In this document: one piece after another, positions 7,998 to 18,485 of the stretch
Layout: each line of letters begins with the position of its first letter
Position numbering within the stretch: the stretch's first letter is position 1
Assembly: GCF_022867865.1 (NCBI RefSeq)
Contig: NZ_JALIEC010000003.1
Coordinates: forward strand, 636,285 to 700,284
DNA: 64,000 nt
Origin: Phaeobacter sp. J2-8
GTDB taxonomy: Bacteria > Pseudomonadota > Alphaproteobacteria > Rhodobacterales > Rhodobacteraceae
Reading direction: 5' to 3'
Made by a program: the position numbers and the translations under genes
Notes under the pieces: model-generated
Seen by the model: the letters and a program-made list of their open reading frames with translations, nothing else
Told to the model about the DNA's origin: nothing
The model's database searches: none

Positions 7998-10383
7998 TCA
8001 ACTCAGGTATGTTGTTGTAAGGGCGTCGGAAATTTCGATCAGCTCGCCGCGCATCGCAATCAGGCTTTCGGTGGTGATGTCGCCGGGCTGGGCCACGCGC
8101 AATTGGGTATGAATGCGCAGCACAAGGCGGCTGGCATCGCCCATGCGCGACAAATGCAACCCTTCGGCCATATGGGCCTCGGCGCGGCGAATTTCATTGA
8201 TCTGATAGGCGATGGATCGCGGGTTGTCGTCGTCCAGCGCCAAAAGGTCGATCACCGTATCGCGGCTGGTCTCCACCGAATAGCGCCGCCGGTGGCTCAT
8301 CACGCTTTCGCCGATTTCGACGGCAACATCCAGACCACCATCGGGAATGCCGGGATCGGCAAACCGCGCCAGCAATGCGGCGGTCTGATTGGCGCGTTCC
8401 AACGCGCGCCCGATCCACAGGAACCGCCAACCGTTGAAGCGGAACATGTTTTCATGCACCAGCCCGGAAAACCCCGCCAGTTTGCGCAGCAGCACGCCCA
8501 TGGCGCGGGCGGCATCATCGCCGTGGTTCAGCCGGGGGGCGAATTCCCGCGCGGTCGAGGCCAGATCCGACAGCGCGTTCCAACCGTCGGTGGAAAATCG
8601 GTCCCGCACCTTGGAGGCGCAACCAAGGCTCGAGTAAACAATCCCAAAAGACCGTCCGGCAGGGGCTCATGCGGGGACATGCCCCAGCCTTCGAGATAGA
8701 GCGCCATCGCTTCGGTCAGGGGCAGGGTGTCCGGCCCATAGGTTTCCAGCCGCCCATGATAGGCACGCAGCATCCGCACCGCCGCTTCGGCGCGTTCCAC
8801 ATAGCGGCCCAACCAATAAAGATTGTCCGCCGCGCGCGAGGGCAGAAGCCCCGGCATCCGGCGCAGAAACGGACCTTTGGGGGTTTCCGCCAGCGTGTCC
8901 TTGGCCACCGGTTTGTCCGACACGATCCAGACATCCGCCACCGACCCGCGGCCTGCATCGCCAGGGCGGTTGGATCGGCGGTGCGGCCAATCCGGGCATA
9001 GCCCCCGGGCATCACCACCCAGCCGCGCGGGGTGCGCGCCGCAAAGACCCGCACCACCATCGGACGCGGCACCAAGGCACCGTCGATCATGGCCAGCATG
9101 GTCGACAGGCGCACGGCCTCTTGACCGACCAGAGCTTTGCCTTCCTGAGTGACCCAATCCTGTACCGTTCCGGGGGTGGATCTGCGCACCTCGTCGCCGA
9201 GCGTATAGCTGGCGTTGGAATCAAATGGCAGATGGGTGGAATTGGCCGGGCCGATCAACATGCGGTCAAGATTGCCCAGCACATAATTGCGCTCTTTGGC
9301 CTGCCCGCACCACCACGAAGCGATATTGGGCATCTTCAACGGCGCGCCCAGCAGCCGCTGACAGATCCGGGGCAAAAACGCCAGCATGGCACGGGATTCC
9401 AGCACGCCCGAGCCGAGGCAATTCACCATGGTCACCGCGCCGCCGCGCAGCGCCGAAACCATGCCCGGCGTGCCAAGTGCCGAGCCTTCGTCAAGTTCCA
9501 GCGGATCGGCAAACCGTGAATCCAGCCGTCGCCACAACACGCTGATCGGTTGCGGGCCATGAATGGTGCTGACCGTCAGGCGGCCGTTTTCAACCTTCAA
9601 CTCCTCGCTTTCGAGCAGCAGAAAGCCAAGATAGCGGGCGATGTAGGCATGTTCGAAATAGGTGTCGGTGTTGGTGCCGGGCGTCAGGATCGCCACCAGA
9701 TCCATGTCGGTTTCCCGCAATCCGATCAGCGCATCGCGGAAATGGCGATAAAATCCCGCCAGCCGTTCGATATTCATGCCGGAAAACAGATCCGGGAACA
9801 CATGGCTTGTTGCCATCCGGGTTTCCAGCGCAAAACCGGACCCCGACGGGGCCTGGGTCCGGTCGCCCAGAACAAACCAGCGTCCGTCGGGCGCACGGCC
9901 AATTTCAAACGCCAGAAAATGCAGGAAATTCCCCGACCGGGGCGTGACATTCACGATCGGGCGCAGCCATTCCGGGTTCTGCGCCACCAGCTCGGCGGGC
10001 AGCATTCCGTTGCGGATCAGATCGCCGGGACCATAAAGGTCGGCCATCACCCGTTCCAACAGGTCGGCGCGCTGGGTGATCCCTTCGACCACGGTCTGCC
10101 ATTCGGTGCCGTCGATCATCACCGGGATATGGCTGAGCGGCCAATCGCGTTCGGTAGAGCCGTCCTGGGTGTATTGCCGGAAATAGACCCCGGCATCATG
10201 AAGATATTGGTCGCCGCGCGTGAAAGCGCGCGACAGACCCTCTGGTGTTTGCCCCGCCAGATGGCGGATCAATGGCTTCCAGACATCCCGCATGGTGCCA
10301 TTGCGATGCAACAGCTCGTCCGGCACGCCTTCGGGCGGCGCGTAACCTGAAATCAGGTCAAAGGGTGCCTCGGCCTTGGGCAT
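7998..10383 (-). CDS. Circularly permuted ATP-grasp / alpha-E domain fusion protein, frame broken twice
   Basis: Predicted peptide ligase. Residues ~1-480 are the circularly permuted type 2 ATP-grasp domain (former DUF404/DUF407), with SHIPVMIDGTEWQTV near 105, FLHFLAFEIGRAPDGRWFVLGDRTQAPSG (in two parts) near 170-200, and GRLTVSTIHGPQPISVLWRR near 270. Residues ~500-795 are the helical alpha-E domain (former DUF403), with ADNLYWLGRYVERAEA and RFLWIGRALERANQTA. Reading it as one protein of ~795 residues needs two missing bases restored, near 8945-8949 (MQAAG joins to GSVADVWIVSDK) and near 8616-8618 (TRALVA joins to SKVRDRF). Both breaks are in short C/G runs. The start at 10383 gives MPKAEAPFDL. 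It lies downstream of the DUF2126 gene by 47 bp. Confidence 0.87.
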
Positions 10384-10430
10384 TTATGCGGCGTCTTTCT
10401 ATTTGGGTGGGGTCGGTCCCGTAACGGACC

Positions 10431-13400
10431 CTATACACCCGGCGCGCGCCGCAAATCTACCGTCATTGGAAACTCTGGATGCGGGTTTTCCGCCGGTGGC
10501 CAGTAAGATCCCGGTGTGTGGCCGAATTTTTCGAACCGCGCCAGGCGCCTTGCATCCGCTTCGTTTGTGTTGACCGGGAAGTGGTCATAGTTCCGCCCGC
10601 CGGGGTGGGCCACATGATAGGTACAGCCCCCCAATGCGTGACCGGTCCAGGTGTCAAAGATGTCAAAGGTCAGTGGCGCATCGACCGGCAGGACCGGGTG
10701 CAATGCTTCGGCCGGTTGCCAGGCCTTGAACCGCACGCCACCGATCGACACGCCGGAGCTGTCGGTCGTATGCATCGGCACCCGGCGCTTGTTGCAGGCC
10801 ACGATATAGCGGTCCGGTTCGGTCGCGGTCAGCTGCACCTGCATGCGTTCCACCGAACTGTCGGTATAGCGCACCGTGCCGCCAATTGCGCCGCGCTCGC
10901 CCAGAACATGCCAGGGTTCCAGCGCTTGCCGCACCTCCAGATGCACGCCATCGGCCTCGACCTCGCCGGCAAAGGGGAAACGGAATTCACGCTGGGCCTC
11001 GTACCATTCAGAGCGGAATTCGAACCCGTGTTGCTTCAGATCGCGCAGCACGCCCAGGAAATCCTGCCAGACAAAATGCGGCAGCATGTAACGGTCGTGC
11101 AGCACCGTGCCCCAGCGGACCGGCGTGCCCTGGATCGGGGCCTTCCAGAAACGTGCCAGAAGCGCGCGGATCAGCACCTGTTGTGCCAGCGACATCTTGG
11201 AATCCGGTGGCATCTCGAAGCCACGGAATTCGACCAGACCCAGACGCCCGGTCGGGCCGTCAGGCGAAAACAGCTTGTCGATACAGATCTCGGCGCGGTG
11301 GGTGTTGCCGGTCACGTCAATCAGGATGTTGCGCAACAGACGGTCAACCAACCAAGGTTGGGGCGCCGGACCTTCGCCCGGTGCCGGGATCTGTGACAGT
11401 GCGATTTCCAGCTCGTACAGCGTGTCGTGGCGTGCTTCGTCGATCCGTGGGGCTTGCGATGTCGGGCCAATGAACAGACCCGAGAACAAGTAGCTGAGCG
11501 AGGGGTGGCGCTGCCAATAAAGGATCAACGACCGCAGCAGGTCAGGACGGCGCAGGAAGGGCGAGTCATTGGGCGTCAAGCCACCGACAACTACATGGTT
11601 GCCGCCGCCGGTGCCGGTGTGTTTGCCGTCGATCATGAATTTGTCTGCGCCAAGACGGCAATTGCGTGCCTCTTCATAAACGCCGTTGGTGATCGCCTTG
11701 CAGTCATCCCAGTTGTGGGCCGGTTGCACGTTGACCTCGATCACGCCGGGATCGGGTGCGACCTTGATGTTGTTGATCCGGGGATCGTTGGGCGGTGAAT
11801 AGCCTTCGACATGGATCGGCAGGCCCAGTTCCTCGGCGGTTTTCTCTGCTGTGGCCAACAGATCAAGATAGTCTTCCAGCCGTTCGACCGGCGGCATGAA
11901 CAGGCACAGCTTGCCGTCGCGCGGCTCCAGCGCGATTGCGGTGCGCACGGCGCCTTCGGTCGGGTCGATCCCGGTGCGGGCCATTTGGTCCATCCGGGTC
12001 TGACGCTCGCCTTCGCCGTCATCCACGGGGGCGGTGACCGGTTGTTTGTGCTCCTTCGAGACATCCGGCGTTGCGGCGGCCTCTTCCTTGGCGATGCGCG
12101 TCAACTCTTCGGTCAGCAGCCGGCGACGTTCGTCGACCTCTTCGTGGAAGTTCGGCAGATCTTCGACATCAAGCGAGGTATCGGCCGGATAGACATATGG
12201 GTAAGACACCTCTGGCACATGGGGCAGGGCGCCCAATGGCAGGCGGAACCCCACCGGGCTATCGCCGGGGATCAGGAACAGATGGCCGCGCCGGGTCTTC
12301 CAGCGCTCCGACCGCCAGCCGCTTTGCGATTTGGCCTGCCAACGCTGGATCGGCAAGACAAAGCAGGCGGCCTCGTTCAGACCACGGGCAAACACCTTGG
12401 CAATGCGCGCTCTTGCCTCCGGGTCTTTCAGTTTGGGATCGTCGGGCGTGACATTGACCGGCAAATCCGCCTCTTGCAGCACCCAGACCGCCGGGTCCTC
12501 AAACGTGGGTTGGGCATAATCCGGCTCCAGCCCCAGGTTCTGCGAGAATTTGGTCAGAAACGCCTCGGTCTCTTTGATGCCTGCGGGTTTCTCGGGTTTT
12601 TCCTTGGCAATCAGGTCCGGGTTGGACCAGATCGGTTTGCCATCGCGGCGCCAGTAAAGACCAAAGGTCCAGCGCGGCAGGGTTTCGCCGGGATACCATT
12701 TGCCCTGACCGTAATGCAGGAACCCACCGGGGGCAAAGCGGTCGCGCAACCGGCGGATCAATTGATCGGCAAGCTCGCGCTTTTGCGGGCCGACGGCCGC
12801 GGTGTTCCATTCCGGGCTTTCGTAATCGTCGATCGACACGAATGTCGGCTCGCCGCCCATGGTCAGGCGCATGTCCTGTTCTTCCATTTCGGCGTCGATC
12901 TTGTGACCAAGCTTGTCCAGCGCCTTCCAGGAGTCTTCGGAAAACGGTTTGGTGATCCGGGGGTGTTCGGCGACGCGATTGACCGTCATGTCGAAATCAA
13001 ATTCGACCTCGGGCTGGCCGTCGGCGGTGAACCCGCCGGTGATCGGCGCGGCGTTGCGGTAATGCGGTGTCGAACACAGGGGAATGTGGCTCTCGCCGGT
13101 CAAGAGGCCAGAGGTCGGATCAAGCCCGATCCAGCCAGCGCCGGGCAGAAACACCTCGCACCAGGCATGTAGATCGGTGAAATCCACTTCGGTGCCGGCG
13201 GGGCCGTCCAGCGACACAAGATCGGGCTTCAACTGGATCAGATATCCAGAGGTAAAGCGCGCCGCAAATCCCAGGTTGCGCAGGATCTGCACCAACAACC
13301 AGGATGTGTCCCGGCAGGAGCCCTTTTTCTTTTTCAGTGTCACCTCGGGTGTCTGAACGCCGGGTTCCATGCGGATGACATAACCGATGTCTTTTTCAAG

Positions 13401-13853
13401 CTGTGCGTTCAGCGCAACCAGAAAATCGACAGTATTTTTTGCCTTCTTTGGCAGCTTCGACAGATATTTCGCCAGACGCGGCCCGGTTTTTTCCGGTTTG
13501 CGATAAATCACCAGATCATCGCCGAATTCATCCGGGTATTTGAACGGGAACTTCTCTGCGGTTTCATCAACAAAGAAATCAAACGGGTTATAGACCGTCA
13601 TATCGGCCACCAGATCGACCTCGATGCGGAATTCCCGCACCGGTTCGTGGAAAACAAACCGGGACTGCCAGTTGCCATAGGGGTCTTGCTGGTGGTTCAC
13701 AAAGTGATCTTCCGGCGTCACCTTCAGCGAGTGCGAGATGACCCGCGTTCGCGAATGCGGGGCCGGTCGAAGGCGAATGATTTGCGGCCCCAATGTGACC
13801 GGGCGGTCGTATTTGTAATGGGTCAGATGTCTGATGCTTGCCGTAATAGTCAT
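10431..13853 (-). CDS. DUF2126 transglutaminase family protein
   Basis: Large predicted cytoplasmic protein of 1140 residues. The N-terminal ~290 residues are a bacterial transglutaminase-like unit: the start [20 protein letters not shown] is typical, the catalytic cysteine lies in [12 protein letters not shown] near residue 178, the histidine in [12 protein letters not shown] near 227 and the aspartate in GLDPTSG near 245. The remainder is the DUF2126 region, with [20 protein letters not shown] near residue 335 and conserved GGGNHVV and [12 protein letters not shown] stretches further on. It is intact, unlike its downstream partner. First gene of the unit with the ATP-grasp/alpha-E fusion. 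The family is tied to peptide synthesis or tagging by genomic context only. Confidence 0.92.
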   Translation of the reverse strand: MTITASIRHLTHYKYDRPVTLGPQIIRLRPAPHSRTRVISHSLKVTPEDHFVNHQQDPYGNWQSRFVFHEPVREFRIEVDLVADMTVYNPFDFFVDETAEKFPFKYPDEFGDDLVIYRKPEKTGPRLAKYLSKLPKKAKNTVDFLVALNAQLEKDIGYVIRMEPGVQTPEVTLKKKKGSCRDTSWLLVQILRNLGFAARFTSGYLIQLKPDLVSLDGPAGTEVDFTDLHAWCEVFLPGAGWIGLDPTSGLLTGESHIPLCSTPHYRNAAPITGGFTADGQPEVEFDFDMTVNRVAEHPRITKPFSEDSWKALDKLGHKIDAEMEEQDMRLTMGGEPTFVSIDDYESPEWNTAAVGPQKRELADQLIRRLRDRFAPGGFLHYGQGKWYPGETLPRWTFGLYWRRDGKPIWSNPDLIAKEKPEKPAGIKETEAFLTKFSQNLGLEPDYAQPTFEDPAVWVLQEADLPVNVTPDDPKLKDPEARARIAKVFARGLNEAACFVLPIQRWQAKSQSGWRSERWKTRRGHLFLIPGDSPVGFRLPLGALPHVPEVSYPYVYPADTSLDVEDLPNFHEEVDERRRLLTEELTRIAKEEAAATPDVSKEHKQPVTAPVDDGEGERQTRMDQMARTGIDPTEGAVRTAIALEPRDGKLCLFMPPVERLEDYLDLLATAEKTAEELGLPIHVEGYSPPNDPRINNIKVAPDPGVIEVNVQPAHNWDDCKAITNGVYEEARNCRLGADKFMIDGKHTGTGGGNHVVVGGLTPNDSPFLRRPDLLRSLILYWQRHPSLSYLFSGLFIGPTSQAPRIDEARHDTLYELEIALSQIPAPGEGPAPQPWLVDRLLRNILIDVTGNTHRAEICIDKLFSPDGPTGRLGLVEFRGFEMPPDSKMSLAQQVLIRALLARFWKAPIQGTPVRWGTVLHDRYMLPHFVWQDFLGVLRDLKQHGFEFRSEWYEAQREFRFPFAGEVEADGVHLEVRQALEPWHVLGERGAIGGTVRYTDSSVERMQVQLTATEPDRYIVACNKRRVPMHTTDSSGVSIGGVRFKAWQPAEALHPVLPVDAPLTFDIFDTWTGHALGGCTYHVAHPGGRNYDHFPVNTNEADARRLARFEKFGHTPGSYWPPAENPHPEFPMTVDLRRAPGV

Positions 13854-14338
13854 ATTGTCCGCCTACATTTGGTCCCCGACATAGTTGATGCCTGTTCGGG
13901 TAAGTCAATGTAAAGCTCTGCTTCCTTCAACGGCCCGGCAATATAAAAGCTTTGCGCGATTGCCTGCTTTTTCGGCATCGGGACTGGCGGTGGCGGCCGC
14001 GGATGGTCAATGCGTTGCCGTCATGCAACAAACATCCAGGCCCCAGGGCAGGGTTCGACGATTTTTCAGACAGACCTGTTTCACGGCGGGCGCAGTTGAA
14101 ATCGGTTGCAAATCGGCCCGGCAGCCCCCCGAAAAACGGCACAAATTCCCCGAAATCATTGAAGCCCCGGAACTTATCCACATCACATGTGATGCCGATG
14201 TCTCTGGATTCCCCGCAAAAATTAGACCCGACAACGAAAAAAGTCTTTTTTGGGGCGTGGGGATCAGGTAATGTCGAAGTAATGAAACGACGTGACCCAC
14301 TGTGTAAAGAGGTCACGCGAGGTAGAGCGGTGAAAGTT
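13854..14338. other. 485-base divergent intergenic region upstream of the adhesin operon
   Basis: Separates the DUF2126 gene (minus) from the adhesin operon (plus). It contains the 14-bp palindrome at 14181-14194, an A6-G-T-C-T6 dyad near 14239-14253 and a GTTGC-N6-GCAAC dyad near 14014-14029. An open frame runs through it in phase with the adhesin, but its composition (basic, proline-rich, no family features) does not look coding. I see no confident sigma-70 promoter. Confidence 0.5.
14181..14194. promoter_or_regulatory. Perfect 14-bp palindrome upstream of the adhesin gene
   Basis: CATCACATGTGATG is a perfect palindrome about 145 bp before the adhesin start and about 330 bp before the DUF2126 start. 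The binding protein is unknown; the TGTGAT/ATCACA halves recall CRP-type half-sites but lack the usual 6-bp spacer. Confidence 0.45.
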
Positions 14339-17300
14339 ATGAATGCGATAGATTATGTCGTCCGCACATCTGCGGGCGCAATTCAACGTGACGTATTACA
14401 GTCGGGTGACCAAAACGCGGTTATCGCAGTGGCGCCTGGGGCGGAAGTCTCACTGAATTTGATGCAGTCGGACATGCGCGGATATACCCGCAGCGGCGAA
14501 AATCTGCATATTGAATTGGCCGATGGCCGGGTCATCACGCTGCAAGGCTATTTTGCCGATGTCGCGGACGAGCCGCGGTTGTTCATCAGCAGCGACGGTG
14601 TCCTGCACGAAGTATTCTTTGCCGAAGGCAACAATGGCGTTCTGTTCGCCGAATATGGTCAAAGCGCCGAATGGGGCAAGTGGTCGCCGAACGACGCGCT
14701 GATCCACTCTGGCCGTCCCGAGGTGGTGACAGCCGAGGTGTATGGCGCAGAAGACAACGAAGTGTCGATGCTGGCCGCGGGCCTTTTGGGCGGTGGATCG
14801 CTCTTGGGGGCGGCTGGTGCGGCGGGTGCGGCGGCGCTTGGTCTTGCGGCCCTTGGTGGCGGCAGCAGTGGCGGCGGAGGCAACGGGGCGGGCCCGGTTG
14901 CGCCGACCGTGGACGACACATCTGTTGTCGTGGGCGGCGATGGCGCCGATGAAACCGTGACGGTCACCGGCACGGGCGAGCCTGGCGACGAAGTCGAAGT
15001 GGTCATTGGCGGCGAAACCGTGAATACCGTTGTTGATGACAATGGCGAATGGGAAGTTGTCTTTGAGGGTGAGAATTTCCCCGACGACGGCACCTATCCT
15101 GTTGAGGTAACAGTCTCCGGCGACGGCGAAGATGACGTGACCGAGCTGACCGGTCCCGAAGTGGTGATTGACCTGACCGGTCCGGCAACGGCCGTCACCG
15201 GGGGCACCGCAGAGGCGGGCGATCTGATCAACCTCGAAGCGCATCCCAATGGGCTGACGGTTACCGGCACGGGCGAAGTTGGCGCCGGGGTCACCGTGAC
15301 CATCGACGACGTCACGCATGAAACCACCGTGGACGAAACCGGTGGCTGGTCCGTCGATTTCACCCAGGATGAAATTGCCGGTGGGGAATATACCACCGAC
15401 GTGACCGTGGTGTCGGAAGACAGCTTTGGCAACACCACCACATTGACCGAAACGGTTGTGGTCGACACGATCCCGAATGACATCACGATCAATACCGCCG
15501 TCATCGGCGCCGAAGGCGTGGTGAACGCGGATGAGGCCGCCGGCGAGGTTGTGATCACCGGCACGGCAACACCCGGCGCAGCGCTTGAGGTTGCGGTGGC
15601 TGGCCTGACCCAATCTGTGACGGCTGACGCGGATGGCAATTGGACCACGACATTGCCCAGCGGCACCCTGGCCGCAGGTGAATATGATGCGCCGATCACC
15701 GTGACGTCGACCGATGGCGCCGGAAACGCATCGTCGGTATCGGGCAGCTTTGCGGTGGATACCATCCCGAACGACATCACCATCAACACCGCGATCATTG
15801 GTGGCGACGGTGTGGTGAACGCCGATGAAGCGACCGGCGATCTGGCAATCACCGGCACAGCGACGCCGGGCGCCGTTGTGGACGTGACCGTTGCGGGCGT
15901 GACCCAATCGGTGACCACGGATGCATCCGGCAATTGGGGTTTCACCCTGGCCGGCGGCAGCTTTGAGCCTGGTGAATATGATGCCACCATCACCGCAACT
16001 TCGACCGATGCGGCGGGCAATACGTCTTCTGTGTCGGGGCAGGTCACGATCGACACTGTGCCCAATGACATCACCATCAACACCGCAATCATTGGTGGCG
16101 ACGGCGTGGTGAATGCTGGCGAAGCGGCGGGTGATCTGGCGATCACCGGCACGGCGACGCCGGGCGCTGTGGTGGATGTGACCGTTGCGGGTGTGACCCA
16201 ATCGGTGACCACGGATGCATCCGGCAATTGGGGCTTTACCCTGCCGGGTGGCAGCTTTGCGGCGGGCGTCTATGATGCGCCGATCACCGCAACATCGACC
16301 GATGCCGCAGGCAATACCAGCGGCACCGCCAGCACGGTACAGATTGATACCGAGGTTTCGGTCACGCTGAACGATGCCAGCATCGAAACCGATGGTGTCA
16401 TCAATGCGGAAGAGCGGGCCGATGGGGTCCAGGTGACCGGCACAGCCGAGGCCGGCGCAACGGTCGAGGTGACCATGGGCACCGCGACGCTGACCACGCT
16501 GGCCGGGGCCGATGGCCAATGGTCTGTGTCCTATTCGGCCGCGGATGTTCCCACGGGCGAGGTTTCGGTACCGATCAATGTGACTGCCACCGACAGCAAC
16601 GGCAATGTGACCACGACCAGCGGTTCCGTGCAGGTCGACAGCTTGGTCACGCCATTACAGCTGGATGCGCTGCCCGGCGGCAGCGATGCGGTTGTGAATG
16701 CCGAAGAGGCGCTTCAGGGTCTGACCCTGACGGGCGTTGTTGAACCCGGCAGCAGCCTGACTGTCACCCTTGATGGTGTCAGCCATGCCGCGACCGTGGC
16801 GGCGGATGGCACATGGAGCGTGGCCTTCCCGGCGTCCGATCTGCCGTCTGGCGAGCAATCAGTCACTCTTGATCTGACTGCGACGGATCAGGCCGGCAAC
16901 ACCCGGACCGAAACCCAGATGGCGAGCTTTGACACCGATGCGGGGACGCTGACGTTGTCGTCTGAGGCGATCGAAGGTGACGATGTCATCAATATGGTCG
17001 AAGCTTCGGACGGCGTGGTGATCCACGGCACGTCCAATCCCGGCGCGACTGTCACTGTGACATTGGCGGGGGTGACCCATACCGCGCTGACCGATGCGGC
17101 GGGCAATTGGACCACGACCTATGGCGCGAACGAGATCGCACCCGGCACCTATCAGGCCGACATCACGGCTGAAACCACCGATGCGGCGGGCAACACATTG
17201 CAGGTCAGCGACAGTGTTCAGGTCGACACCGAGGTGGTGAATTTTGCCAATCTCGACGTTTCGGCCGGAACCGACGATGTGATCAACGCCGCAGAAGCCA

Positions 17301-18397
17301 GCCAGGGGGTGACCATCACCGGCACCACCGAGCCGGGCGCAAGCGTCATGGTCACGATCGAAGGCGAGAGCCGCCCCGGGGTTGTGGATGCCAATGGCAA
17401 TTGGTCGGCCATGTTCGAAGATGGATCGATCACCGCCGGCGAATATGACACGACCGTAAGCGTCACAAGCACCGATGCTGTCGGCAACGTCGCCGAAATC
17501 AGCGAACCTGTGCGGATCGACACCTTTGTCAACACGCTGGCGCTGACGTCCTCTTCTGCGGGCAGCGATGGGGTGGTGAACACCGAAGAACTGCAATCCG
17601 GCGATGCGCTGCAACTTGCAGGGCAGGTGGAGCCGGGGTCGGTGGTGTCTGTCGCCTTCAACGGTCAGGATTATGTGGCAACGGTGGCCGCGAGCGGTGC
17701 CTGGACGGTGGATATCCCGGCAGCAAATGTGCCGCTGGGCGAATATGAAGCCTCTTTCGCGGTGTCGGCCACCGATGCGGCGGGCAACACCGATACCATC
17801 ACCGAAACGCTGCAAATCGACACCGAAGCCCCTGATGGGGCAATCATCGAAAGCATCACCCAGGGTGTCACCGGCATTCGTGGCATTTCCACCCAGCTCA
17901 GCGATGACACGCAGGATGTTCTGCAAGTGTCTGAAACCGGGGTGGTCAGTGATGTGAACATGACCGCCGTCGACATTCCGGCAATCAACGAGACCAACTT
18001 CATCTTTGCACAAAACGTGCCGGATGGGTCGGATCTGATTGTCAGCACAACGGATGATGCGGGCAACAGTCGGTCGAACTATCTGGTGCTTGACGACGAG
18101 GTTGTCGGCACCGAGGTCAGCCTCGGCAATCCCGGATTGGGCGCGCATAATGTCGAAGCGGTTGATCTGGAATTTGCCGAAGAGGCGCATTTGACCCTGA
18201 GCGAGGCAGATGTTGTGGCGCTGTCCGGTGCCAGCGATACGCTGACCGTTTATGGCGATGGCGACGATCAGGTGACCCTGACCGGGGCGACCCATCTGGG
18301 CCGCGTAACCAATGGCGATGGCCAGAGCTTTGCTGAATATCAATTGGGCGATGCGACGGTATTGATCGACGAAGACATCACCAACGTTGTCATCTGA
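14339..18397 (+). CDS. BapA-like large repetitive adhesin with Ig-like repeats (type I secretion substrate)
   Basis: Predicted secreted biofilm or surface adhesin, ~1352 residues. Order: BapA-type prefix domain (residues ~1-130, opening MNAIDYVVRTSAGAIQRDV), an alanine/glycine-rich hydrophobic linker (~143-190), about eleven Ig-like domains of 98 residues, and a distinct C-terminal region of ~190 residues that should hold the secretion signal. No N-terminal signal peptide and no GGxGxD calcium repeats are seen. The acidic composition and repeated TDAAGNT segments are typical of BapA/SiiE-like proteins. I chose the ATG at 14339; GTG at 14330 is an alternative, and the longer open frame from 13952 looks non-coding at its start. 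The next three genes encode outer-membrane, ABC and adaptor components, so it is almost certainly their cargo. Confidence 0.88.
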   Translation: MNAIDYVVRTSAGAIQRDVLQSGDQNAVIAVAPGAEVSLNLMQSDMRGYTRSGENLHIELADGRVITLQGYFADVADEPRLFISSDGVLHEVFFAEGNNGVLFAEYGQSAEWGKWSPNDALIHSGRPEVVTAEVYGAEDNEVSMLAAGLLGGGSLLGAAGAAGAAALGLAALGGGSSGGGGNGAGPVAPTVDDTSVVVGGDGADETVTVTGTGEPGDEVEVVIGGETVNTVVDDNGEWEVVFEGENFPDDGTYPVEVTVSGDGEDDVTELTGPEVVIDLTGPATAVTGGTAEAGDLINLEAHPNGLTVTGTGEVGAGVTVTIDDVTHETTVDETGGWSVDFTQDEIAGGEYTTDVTVVSEDSFGNTTTLTETVVVDTIPNDITINTAVIGAEGVVNADEAAGEVVITGTATPGAALEVAVAGLTQSVTADADGNWTTTLPSGTLAAGEYDAPITVTSTDGAGNASSVSGSFAVDTIPNDITINTAIIGGDGVVNADEATGDLAITGTATPGAVVDVTVAGVTQSVTTDASGNWGFTLAGGSFEPGEYDATITATSTDAAGNTSSVSGQVTIDTVPNDITINTAIIGGDGVVNAGEAAGDLAITGTATPGAVVDVTVAGVTQSVTTDASGNWGFTLPGGSFAAGVYDAPITATSTDAAGNTSGTASTVQIDTEVSVTLNDASIETDGVINAEERADGVQVTGTAEAGATVEVTMGTATLTTLAGADGQWSVSYSAADVPTGEVSVPINVTATDSNGNVTTTSGSVQVDSLVTPLQLDALPGGSDAVVNAEEALQGLTLTGVVEPGSSLTVTLDGVSHAATVAADGTWSVAFPASDLPSGEQSVTLDLTATDQAGNTRTETQMASFDTDAGTLTLSSEAIEGDDVINMVEASDGVVIHGTSNPGATVTVTLAGVTHTALTDAAGNWTTTYGANEIAPGTYQADITAETTDAAGNTLQVSDSVQVDTEVVNFANLDVSAGTDDVINAAEASQGVTITGTTEPGASVMVTIEGESRPGVVDANGNWSAMFEDGSITAGEYDTTVSVTSTDAVGNVAEISEPVRIDTFVNTLALTSSSAGSDGVVNTEELQSGDALQLAGQVEPGSVVSVAFNGQDYVATVAASGAWTVDIPAANVPLGEYEASFAVSATDAAGNTDTITETLQIDTEAPDGAIIESITQGVTGIRGISTQLSDDTQDVLQVSETGVVSDVNMTAVDIPAINETNFIFAQNVPDGSDLIVSTTDDAGNSRSNYLVLDDEVVGTEVSLGNPGLGAHNVEAVDLEFAEEAHLTLSEADVVALSGASDTLTVYGDGDDQVTLTGATHLGRVTNGDGQSFAEYQLGDATVLIDEDITNVVI
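15170..17818 (+). repeat. Tandem ~294-bp coding repeats in the adhesin
   Basis: Units begin at the recurring Asp codon at 15170, 15464, 15758, 16052, 16346, 16637, 16931, 17225 and 17519 (period 294 bp, once 291, last unit 300). A less similar unit precedes 15170. The units starting at 15758 and 16052 are close to identical, sharing long exact stretches, which points to recent duplication or gene conversion. Each encodes one Ig-like domain with a conserved GxGVVNADEA start and a TDAAGNT end. Confidence 0.92.
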
Positions 18398-18485
18398 CAC
18401 CAACATTAGTAGGGCCGCGGCGATGCCGCGGCCCGTGCTTCGGACAAGACCGACCATAAAAACAAGCGCGAAAGGCAGTGCGCGG

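Noticed and set aside
13952..14338. N-terminal extension of the adhesin reading frame
   Set aside because: The 129 extra residues are basic and proline-rich with no BapA-type features, and the region holds a palindrome and other dyads. The homologous start is at 14339.
14450..16519. 689-codon open frame on the minus strand inside the adhesin gene
   Set aside because: It is the antisense of the repeat region; its histidine/arginine/glycine-rich repeated composition mirrors the adhesin codons and shows no protein family features.
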